Shown piece after piece: positions 34,806 to 40,288 of a stretch of 40,288 nucleotides of DNA. Source of the DNA: Acidobacteriota bacterium (GTDB taxonomy: Bacteria > Acidobacteriota > UBA6911); assembly GCA_016934555.1 (NCBI GenBank), contig JAFGSS010000185.1, positions 1 to 40,288 on the forward strand, written 5' to 3'. Within the stretch, counting starts at the first letter, position 1; each line of letters starts with the position of its first letter. Below the pieces are notes generated by a model. That model had not been told where the DNA came from. It was given only the letters and a program-made list of their open reading frames with translations, and ran no database searches. The translations under genes were made by a program, and so were the position numbers.

Positions 34806-35780
34806 CTACCGGATGCTCTGCAGCTCCTCGCTCATCCCCTGCTCGTAGGTGCTCCAGCCGGAGTTCATCCCGTAGGGGCAGCGGTGGAAGATGGCCTCGA
34901 TGCGCCGGATCTGTCCCTTTTCCACCTTGAAGATCTCCGCCAGCTGCCAGGTCCAGTTGATGGAAAGGTGATCGAAGAAACCGAAGGCGTAGACGTTGCC
35001 CCGCTCGCGGTCGACGGCGACGAAGCGCCGGTCGCGGATCCGCGATACGATATCCTTGAGCTGTCCCGATTCGAACTGCTTCTTGCACTCCTTGGTCGAG
35101 AGCATGCCGTTTTCGTAGCGCACGCAGTCGTCGGTGAAGGGATAGTAACCCTTGCCGTCGTTGCGCTGCAGGCCGGCGAAGTAGTAATTCCCGACCTCGA
35201 CCAGCTCCTCGCGCGACATCCGCTCCGACTCGGGAATGGTCTGGGTGAAGATCTCGTGCGGCGCCCCCATCTTCTCCACCGCTTCCGCCGTGGGGGGGAA
35301 CTTGGAGGCGGGAGCAGGCCCGGACAGGCTCTGTTCCGGCCGTATGGCCAGCTGCTCGGCCTCGGTGATCAGCCCGTTGACGATTTTCAGGCGGATGGCG
35401 ACGGCGATGGTGGTCGGCTGCGCCGGCTTGGCTCCCGGGTCGGCCTTCGCCCCGCGCGCGGCGCCCCCTTCCCGGGCGGTCCCGAGAAACGCCACCTGCT
35501 GCGTCTCGACGTCGGGGACGTAGAACTTGTAGGATCCCTTCCCCGACATGCTGTACCAGAGTCCCTCGCCGCCGAGCGGCAGTTCCACGCCGTTTTCGGT
35601 GAACCGGCAGTTCTTGTGGAAGAGGTCCGGGCTCACCTTGTGGGCGATCATGGCGTCCATGTACCGGTCCATGTAGTTTTCCAGGCAGGCGCGGTCGCAC
35701 GCCGGCTTGACCACCGGCTGGGCGAGCGCCGCCGGGACGAAGACGAAGAAAAGTGCCGCAACGAACCAACGCATCCGCAT
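34806..35780 (-). CDS. Secreted NTF2/SnoaL-like protein of unknown function
   Basis: The 324-residue product has a signal peptide (about 1-20, ending PAALAQ). CDRACLENYMDRYMDAMIAH, FTENGVELPLGGEGLWYSMS and VAIRLKIVNGLITEAEQLAI read like an NTF2-like (cystatin-alpha/beta) fold. In that fold a helix is followed by a polar pocket. Proteins of this type are often found as secreted pairs with aromatic-ester or sugar enzymes; the function here is unknown. A second, similar half (DDCVRYENGMLSTKECKKQF, then residues WTWQLAEIFKVEKGQIRRIE) suggests an internal duplication of the fold. Cysteines in both halves could form disulfides. The ribosome site AAGGAGGAATCTC precedes the ATG. It converges on the MFS gene. 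Confidence 0.78.
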   Translation of the reverse strand: MRMRWFVAALFFVFVPAALAQPVVKPACDRACLENYMDRYMDAMIAHKVSPDLFHKNCRFTENGVELPLGGEGLWYSMSGKGSYKFYVPDVETQQVAFLGTAREGGAARGAKADPGAKPAQPTTIAVAIRLKIVNGLITEAEQLAIRPEQSLSGPAPASKFPPTAEAVEKMGAPHEIFTQTIPESERMSREELVEVGNYYFAGLQRNDGKGYYPFTDDCVRYENGMLSTKECKKQFESGQLKDIVSRIRDRRFVAVDRERGNVYAFGFFDHLSINWTWQLAEIFKVEKGQIRRIEAIFHRCPYGMNSGWSTYEQGMSEELQSIR

Positions 35781-35934
35781 GAGATTCCTCCTTGTCAGGC
35801 AGTAAGTTGAAAACGGTTTCAGGGCTGTTTCGCGACCATCATACTCGAGATCGGGCCGAAAGCAACGGAAGACAGGGACGGCTCCAGCCTCCCCCGGAAT
35901 CCATAACCGGAGCCGCAGGCGCGAGGTTCCCCTC

Positions 35935-36345
35935 TCATTTCAGATTCAGACAGCTGTCCATCCCGAGAGCGACATCGGGGAAGGCTTCCAAAATGGCCGG
36001 GTCCATCGTCACCAGCGGCACGCCCATCTCCCGCGCCAGAACCACGAATTCGCAATCGCAGGCCGAGCAACGGCTCTGCCGCGCCAGACTCAATACCTGC
36101 CAGGAAGCGACATCGTATTCCTGCCCCTGCATCAGACTCTGGGCTTCCTCCATGATCTGCTGCGCCTCTTCCAGCGTCAAAAGATTTTTGCGCAGATACA
36201 TCGCCAGGACATTGCGCATTTCACTCCGCCACAGGAGCGGAGCGATCCAGTCGGCATCCTTTTCGAGAATCCGTTCCACCCGTTCGGAATATTCGCCGGT
36301 CAGATAGAGGTAGCCGATGATGTTCGTGTCCACCACGATCATCAT
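35935..36345 (-). CDS. vapC: PIN-domain ribonuclease toxin VapC
   Basis: VapC toxins cut specific RNAs (often tRNAs or rRNA) when freed from their antitoxin. The 136-residue product is a complete PIN domain with all four acidic metal ligands: Asp6 in VVDTNI, Glu42 in RSEMRN, Asp97 in CDCEFV and Asp115 in VTMDPA. The start is at 36345 or 36342, both ATG, and overlaps the antitoxin stop (ATGATGA), so the pair is translationally coupled with antitoxin first. The nuclease appears active, and no frameshift is seen. The target RNA cannot be read from sequence. Confidence 0.9.
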   Translation of the reverse strand: MMIVVDTNIIGYLYLTGEYSERVERILEKDADWIAPLLWRSEMRNVLAMYLRKNLLTLEEAQQIMEEAQSLMQGQEYDVASWQVLSLARQSRCSACDCEFVVLAREMGVPLVTMDPAILEAFPDVALGMDSCLNLK

Positions 36346-36581
36346 CGCCCCGCGTTCCTGGCGGCCTTAAATTCACTGGCACGGACAGGGTGTTTCCCGG
36401 TTTTCTGACGCAATTGCCTGGCCCGGGCCAGCGTCACCTCCACTGTGACGCGGCGGTTTCGAAGTACCCGCTCGAGGCAGACGATGACCTCGCTGTTGAT
36501 GCTGCGGCGGTTGATTTCAGCGGCCGCACGCAGCTGCCGGTACAGGTCTTCGGGGATGTTCTTCACGGTTATCGTAGGCAT
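36342..36581 (-). CDS. vapB: Ribbon-helix-helix antitoxin VapB (FitA/Arc-like)
   Basis: The 79-residue product begins MPTITVKNIPEDLYRQLRAA. A single beta strand followed by helix-turn-helix with RRSINSEVIVCLERVL is the FitA/Arc-type ribbon-helix-helix DNA-binding fold. Its basic C-terminal tail (RQLRQKTGKHPVRASEFKAA) would wrap the toxin's PIN active site. I chose the ATG at 36581 because the family starts at this point and GGAG lies 9 bases upstream. Such antitoxins usually repress their own operon by binding palindromes near the start. No clear palindrome stands out in the 36582-36650 gap. Confidence 0.87.
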   Translation of the reverse strand: MPTITVKNIPEDLYRQLRAAAEINRRSINSEVIVCLERVLRNRRVTVEVTLARARQLRQKTGKHPVRASEFKAARNAGR

Positions 36582-36650
36582 GGCGATAACTCCATAATGC
36601 AACCATCATGAAACCACCGGCGCTCAAAGCCAAGGAATTTTCATCCTGCG

Positions 36651-36670
36651 AAAAGGGCCGCTCACGGCCC
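36651..36670 (-). terminator. Orphan terminator-like hairpin upstream of vapBC
   Basis: On the minus strand GGGCCG-TGAG-CGGCCC (36670-36655) is followed by TTTT (36654-36651). No minus-strand gene lies upstream of it within 500 bases, so it would stop readthrough into vapBC or belong to an unseen short transcript. Confidence 0.4.
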
Positions 36671-36694
36671 CTCATACCCGGACTGACCCCATCC

Positions 36695-36723
36695 TTGCTT
36701 TATGTTGCAAACTTCTTTATGCT
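36695..36723 (+). promoter_or_regulatory. Candidate promoter for the small membrane protein gene
   Basis: TTGCTT (36695-36700) and TATGCT (36718-36723) are 17 bases apart, in a locally AT-rich stretch 49 bases upstream of the small gene's ATG. The -10 element matches four of six consensus bases. Confidence 0.33.
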
Positions 36724-36771
36724 TGCCGCCAGATCCTGGTACGGAACTGGATCCCCTGGAAAGGAGCACCT

Positions 36772-36954
36772 ATGAAGTACCCGGTCAGGAACCTGGTCAT
36801 GGCTTCCGGCCTTGCCGTCGTCGGCCTTGCCATCGCCGCCGTCGGCGTCTATGTCGGGGAGACCGACGACGCGCCGGGCGCGGCGCTCATGGGCCTCCTG
36901 CTGCTGATCGTCGCGCTGGTGTTCAGCGTGAAGATCGCGCGGCGCCGGGAATAA
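36772..36954 (+). CDS. Small two-helix membrane protein, unknown function
   Basis: The 60-residue product has two hydrophobic segments (about 8-27 and 38-53) separated by a short acidic loop (GETDDAPG), with a basic C-terminus (KIARRRE). It should be a small inner-membrane hairpin. It is supported as a gene by AAGGAG seven bases before the ATG and by a candidate promoter at 36695. Its codon composition resembles that of its neighbours. I do not recognise the family; it could be a small stress or regulatory membrane protein. It precedes the GH2 gene by about 100 bases. Confidence 0.65.
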   Translation: MKYPVRNLVMASGLAVVGLAIAAVGVYVGETDDAPGAALMGLLLLIVALVFSVKIARRRE

Positions 36955-36984
36955 CTCCCTCAGTCGACGCGCTGCAGGATACCC

Positions 36985-37014
36985 TTGAATAACCCGGCGC
37001 GCTTTGTTTAGAGT
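36985..37014 (+). promoter_or_regulatory. Candidate promoter for the GH2 gene
   Basis: TTGAAT (36985-36990) and TAGAGT (37009-37014) are 18 bases apart, 39 bases upstream of the GH2 start. Matches are four of six for both elements. It is placed by eye, with low certainty. Confidence 0.25.
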
Positions 37015-37053
37015 GGCCCGAAGCGTTCAACCCTTATCGATACCGGAATAGGT

Positions 37054-39462
37054 ATGAAAAAACTGCTCCCACTCCTTTTCCTCGCCTGCCTTTCCTTTTC
37101 GACCGCTCCGGTGCAGGTGCCCGCGAACGTTCAAAACATCAACGACGGCTGGCTCTTTTTCAAAGGGGACCCGCCCGGGGCGGAGGCCCCCGCCTATGAC
37201 GCCTCCGGCTGGCGCCGGGTGGACCTGCCGCACGACTGGAGCGTCGAGGGGCCCTATTCCCCTGCGCTCGCGAGCGCCACGGGCTACCTCCCCGGCGGCA
37301 TCGGCTGGTACCGCAGAACCATCGACATTCCGGTCGGGCGGAAGGGGCAGAAGGTGTTTCTCCATTTCGAGGGGATCTACCGTAACGGTGAAATCTTCGT
37401 CAACGGCTCCTCCCTGGGGATGCGGCCCAGCGGCTACGTGCCGGTGCAGCACGACATCACCCCCTTCGTCACTCCCGGGGGCGTCAACACGGTGGCCGTG
37501 CGCGTCGACCACTCCGAATCGGCCGACTCCCGCTGGTACACCGGCTCCGGCATCTACCGCGATGTCTGGCTTCGCTTCGCCGACCCGGTCCACATCGCCC
37601 CCTGGGGCATCTACACCACCACCCGCGCCTTCGGCGGCGAACGATCGGCCGTCACCGTGGAGACCACTTTGGAAAACTCCACCGGCAGGGCACGGACCGT
37701 TACGGTCATCCAGGAATTGACCCGCCACGACCGGACCGTGGCAGCCCGGCACAGCTCCAGCGTCACCCTGCCCGCCGGGGGGAGCGAACGGCTCGTCCAG
37801 GAACTGTCAATCGCCGGTCCCCGCCTCTGGTCGGTGGAGGACCCCTACCTCTACAGCCTGCAGACCACGGTGAAGGCGGGGGAGCGCGTCGCCGACCGGG
37901 GCGTCACCCGCGTGGGCGTCCGCACCCTGGCCTTCGACCCCGACCGCGGGTTTTCCCTGAACGGGAAGAACATGAAAATCAAGGGGGTGTGCCTCCACCA
38001 CGACGCCGGGACCCTGGGATCGGCCGTCCCCCGCGAAGTATGGGCCCACCGCCTCGAGACCCTGAAAGCGCTCGGGTGCAACGCCATCCGGACCAGCCAC
38101 AATCCCCACGCCCCCCTCCTGTACGACCTGTGCGACGAGATGGGCCTCCTCGTCATGGACGAAGCTTTCGACGAGTGGGAGTTCCCCAAGAAGAAATGGC
38201 TCGAAGGGTGGAACGTGGGCACCCCTGGATTTGAGGGCCCCGCCTCCTTTTTCGACGAGTGGGGGGAGCGGGACCTCGGCGACCTGGTCCTGCGCGACCG
38301 CAACCACCCCTCGGTCTTCATGTGGAGCATCGGAAACGAGGTCGACTATCCCAACGACCCGTACTCCCACCCCATCCTGGACCGGGAAGGGATCGGGCAG
38401 CAGCACGCCCCGGGCTATAAGCCCACGCAGCCCCATGCCGACCGGCTGGGCGCCATCGCCCGGCGCCTGGCCGCCGTGGTGCGGAAATGGGACCCCTCCC
38501 GGCCCGTCACCGCCGGGCTGGCGGGACCGGTGATGTCGAACGCAACGGAATACCCCGCGGCCCTCGACGTGGCCGGCTACAACTACAGCGAAAACCGCTA
38601 CGCCGCGGACCACGCCCGCTATCCCGAGCGCGTGCTCTACGGGAGCGAGACCGGCCACTCCCTCGACGCCTGGAAGGCGGTGCGCGACCAGGCTTTCATC
38701 TTCGGGCAGTTCCTCTGGACCGGGATCGACTGCCTCGGGGAGGCGCACCGCTGGCCCTCGCGCGGCTTCACCTCCGGGCTGCTCGACCTGGCGGGCAACA
38801 AGAAGCCCCGCGCCTTCTTCCGCGAGAGCCTCTGGTCGGACAAACCGATGATCTACTGCGGCACCTTTCCGAAGGCCGCCCGTTTTTCGGCCACCGACGC
38901 CCCACCGGTCTGGAACTACCGGGAGGGGGACGAAGTCACCGTGATCTGCTACACCAACTGCGAGAAGGCCCGCCTCTTCCTCGACGGGCGCGAACTCGGG
39001 CCGGAAAAGGCGCGCGACGACGATAAGGGGTACCTCTCCTGGGACGTCCAGTGGCGTCCCGGGAAACTGGAGTCGGTGGGTTCCAGCGCGGGGCGCGAAA
39101 GGGCGCGCCATACGCTCGAAACCACGGGCCGGCCCCACGCCGTCAGAGCCGTTCCCCTCAACAGTCCCGTTGCGGCCACGCGCGGCACCGCCCTGGTGGA
39201 GATCCGCATCGTCGACGACGGGGGAAGAACCGTTCTGGACGCCGACGGGGAAATCACCTGCGTCCCTTCCGGCCCGGTCCGGCTGCTCGGGCTGGAAGCG
39301 TCCGACCCCACCGACATGGGCGACTACACCGACAACCGGCAAAAGGCGTTCCAGGGGAAGATAACGGCCTGTCTCCAGGCCACGGGGACAAAAGGGACCG
39401 CCGGGGTCCGGTTCACCTCTCCCGGGCTCGAGCCGGTGGAAATCACCCTCGAGCTGAAGTAA
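37054..39462 (+). CDS. Secreted glycoside hydrolase family 2 (beta-galactosidase-like)
   Basis: This is a retaining exo-glycosidase that removes beta-linked sugars from oligosaccharides or glycosides. The 802-residue product has a signal peptide (about 1-22). The sugar-binding jelly roll (about 30-180) includes LPHDWSVEGPYSP and the WYTGSGIYRDVWL segment. An immunoglobulin-like domain (about 185-290) and the TIM barrel (about 295-600) follow. GVCLHHDAG and AIRTSHNPHAP are classic GH2 signatures. The acid/base Glu429 lies in SIGNEVDY and the nucleophile Glu532 in YGSETGH. Further beta domains follow to the end. The exact substrate, galactoside or another, is not certain. Its function could pair with the symporter at 29.5 kb, but they are not adjacent. 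Confidence 0.95.
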   Translation: MKKLLPLLFLACLSFSTAPVQVPANVQNINDGWLFFKGDPPGAEAPAYDASGWRRVDLPHDWSVEGPYSPALASATGYLPGGIGWYRRTIDIPVGRKGQKVFLHFEGIYRNGEIFVNGSSLGMRPSGYVPVQHDITPFVTPGGVNTVAVRVDHSESADSRWYTGSGIYRDVWLRFADPVHIAPWGIYTTTRAFGGERSAVTVETTLENSTGRARTVTVIQELTRHDRTVAARHSSSVTLPAGGSERLVQELSIAGPRLWSVEDPYLYSLQTTVKAGERVADRGVTRVGVRTLAFDPDRGFSLNGKNMKIKGVCLHHDAGTLGSAVPREVWAHRLETLKALGCNAIRTSHNPHAPLLYDLCDEMGLLVMDEAFDEWEFPKKKWLEGWNVGTPGFEGPASFFDEWGERDLGDLVLRDRNHPSVFMWSIGNEVDYPNDPYSHPILDREGIGQQHAPGYKPTQPHADRLGAIARRLAAVVRKWDPSRPVTAGLAGPVMSNATEYPAALDVAGYNYSENRYAADHARYPERVLYGSETGHSLDAWKAVRDQAFIFGQFLWTGIDCLGEAHRWPSRGFTSGLLDLAGNKKPRAFFRESLWSDKPMIYCGTFPKAARFSATDAPPVWNYREGDEVTVICYTNCEKARLFLDGRELGPEKARDDDKGYLSWDVQWRPGKLESVGSSAGRERARHTLETTGRPHAVRAVPLNSPVAATRGTALVEIRIVDDGGRTVLDADGEITCVPSGPVRLLGLEASDPTDMGDYTDNRQKAFQGKITACLQATGTKGTAGVRFTSPGLEPVEITLELK

Positions 39463-39577
39463 GCCCGAAGCTGCAAGGTCCCCGGCTTCGAACCCTCTTC
39501 ACGATAACGCCCGGTCTTGACTCCAACCCCCTTTTGCCCAAAGATTGGGGCGGAGGCGGGCGATAGGAGTCCCGGGC

Positions 39578-40180
39578 ATGGTCATGGTCGAATCGATTCA
39601 GGAGCTAAAACGGGAACTGCGCAAATGCATGCGCGTGCTGCGCGCCGCCGTTCCACCCGGAGAGCGCATGGAGGCCGGCCGCAGGATTATCGAGATCATC
39701 CTGTCGGGCCAGCCCCCCATTCCCGCGCCCGGCCGCGGGTCGGTGATGACAATGTACGTGTCCGACGGCGGGGAGCCGGACTTCATACCCTGCCTTCCCG
39801 AACTGACCCGGGCGGGCATCGTTTGCTGCTTTCCCGCCTTTCGCAGAGACCAGATGGAGTTCTACGAGGCCGCGCAAGCCTCCGATTTTGCGGTCGGCGC
39901 CTATGGCCTGTATGAGCCGGAGCCCACGACTCCTCCGATCCCCGGCAGGAAAATCGATATCATGCTGCTGCCGGGGATGGCGTTCGACCGGAGCGGAGCG
40001 CGCCTGGGGCGCGGCAAAAGCCATTATGACCGCTTCCTGACGCAGATCGATCCCGGACGCCGGCCGCTGGCCGTCGCTACCTGCCACGATTTCCAGGTCC
40101 TCGATCACGTGCCCACGGATGCGGCGGATGTGAAAATGGATTGCCTGGTGACACCGAGCGGCGTTTTAACGTTCATGTAG
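39578..40180 (+). CDS. 5-formyltetrahydrofolate cyclo-ligase family protein
   Basis: This enzyme uses ATP to turn 5-formyl-THF into 5,10-methenyl-THF, clearing a folate by-product. The 200-residue product has the family's ATP-binding end: IDIMLLPGMAFDRSGARLGR followed by GKSHYDRFL, where most members have GKGYYD. The His in place of the second Gly of the loop is a mild departure. The N-terminal Lys/Arg helix (SIQELKRELRKCMRVLRAA) is typical. I chose the ATG at 39578 because AGGAG at 39565-39569 is correctly spaced; an upstream in-frame ATG at 39545 lacks one. It could be read through from the GH2 gene 115 bases upstream. It ends about 40 bases before a converging partial gene. Confidence 0.9.
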   Translation: MVMVESIQELKRELRKCMRVLRAAVPPGERMEAGRRIIEIILSGQPPIPAPGRGSVMTMYVSDGGEPDFIPCLPELTRAGIVCCFPAFRRDQMEFYEAAQASDFAVGAYGLYEPEPTTPPIPGRKIDIMLLPGMAFDRSGARLGRGKSHYDRFLTQIDPGRRPLAVATCHDFQVLDHVPTDAADVKMDCLVTPSGVLTFM

Positions 40181-40220
40181 ATGAGGCCTTCGGGGAACGC
40201 GCTCCCGCGGCCCGAACGCC

Positions 40221-40288
40221 TCAGGGTATCCGTCCCGCTTCCCTGAGCACATGGAGCGCGTCCACCGTGACGAAGGGGTTCCCCTTCC
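40221..40288 (-). CDS. 3' end of an unidentified gene (cut by window edge)
   Basis: The last 68 bases read on the minus strand as an open frame of 21 residues, KGNPFVTVDALHVLREAGRI plus P, ending with TGA at 40223-40221. The codon choice fits the other genes in the window, and it would converge on the cyclo-ligase gene with a 40-base gap. The visible part is too short to name a family. Confidence 0.42.
   Translation of the reverse strand, partial: KGNPFVTVDALHVLREAGRIP

Noticed and set aside
35880-35925. Inverted GGCTCC/GGAGCC near the end of vapC
   Set aside because: The stem is short with a long loop and no T-run, so it is not convincing as a terminator.
39467-39490. CGAAGC/GCTTCG hairpin after the GH2 gene
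   Set aside because: Six base pairs with a 12-base loop and no T-run; weaker than expected for an intrinsic terminator.
39517-39545. TTGACT with AAAGAT 17 bases downstream, before the cyclo-ligase gene
   Set aside because: The -35 is good but the -10 matches only three of six consensus bases, so it is too weak to annotate.
1-40288. CRISPR arrays, insertion sequences, prophage or integrase genes
   Set aside because: I saw no regularly spaced repeats, terminal inverted repeats with transposase motifs, or phage structural motifs in any part of the window.

Overview
The window is a GC-rich (by eye about two-thirds G+C), densely packed bacterial chromosome segment. It shows no insertion sequence, phage gene, CRISPR array, tRNA or rRNA. 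The organism is a diderm: it has LptD, an RND efflux pump with its adaptor, and a SurA/PrsA-like chaperone. It also carries bshC of bacillithiol synthesis, a short 4.5S-type SRP RNA immediately upstream of dnaX-recR, and a secreted tannase-family protein. Bacillithiol genes in a high-GC diderm point to Acidobacteriota; that placement is an inference and is not proven by any single marker here.

Layout. 1-5.5 kb: gap-pgk of glycolysis (minus; pgk cut by the left edge), a sugar-kinase-like phosphotransferase (plus) and proBA for proline (minus). 5.5-10.6 kb (plus): lptD-folK, then dacB (PBP4), moaD and moaE. 10.6-13 kb (minus): ffs-dnaX-recR. 13.1-18.8 kb (plus): a two-gene RND efflux operon and an unrecognised lipoprotein. 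18.8-22.2 kb (minus): fhs, a strong terminator, then an RqcH/NFACT gene. 22.5-28.3 kb (plus): a J-domain protein, an alpha/beta hydrolase, manC, argG and bshC. 28.3-29.3 kb (minus): a parvulin-type chaperone. 29.5-35.8 kb: a sodium:solute symporter, an L,D-transpeptidase, a tannase/feruloyl-esterase-like protein, an MFS transporter and a secreted NTF2-like protein. 35.9-36.6 kb: a VapBC toxin-antitoxin pair. 36.8-40.3 kb: a small two-helix membrane protein, a secreted GH2 glycosidase, 5-formyl-THF cyclo-ligase and the 3' end of an unknown gene.

Most genes are housekeeping (central carbon, amino acids, one-carbon folate, envelope building, DNA replication and repair). The accessory part is roughly 29.5-39.5 kb. 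Its genes suggest uptake and breakdown of plant-derived sugars and aromatic esters, but substrates are not readable from sequence.

The most striking observation is the tannase-family protein at 31.4-33.0 kb. It keeps the fold signatures and both active-site cysteines, but all three catalytic triad positions (Ser, Asp, His) appear to be replaced, so it looks like an intact secreted pseudoenzyme or an enzyme with a different mechanism. A second is an E. coli-type slippery heptamer followed by a potential stem-loop in dnaX. Convergent genes are packed with almost no space between them and usually without a visible terminator.
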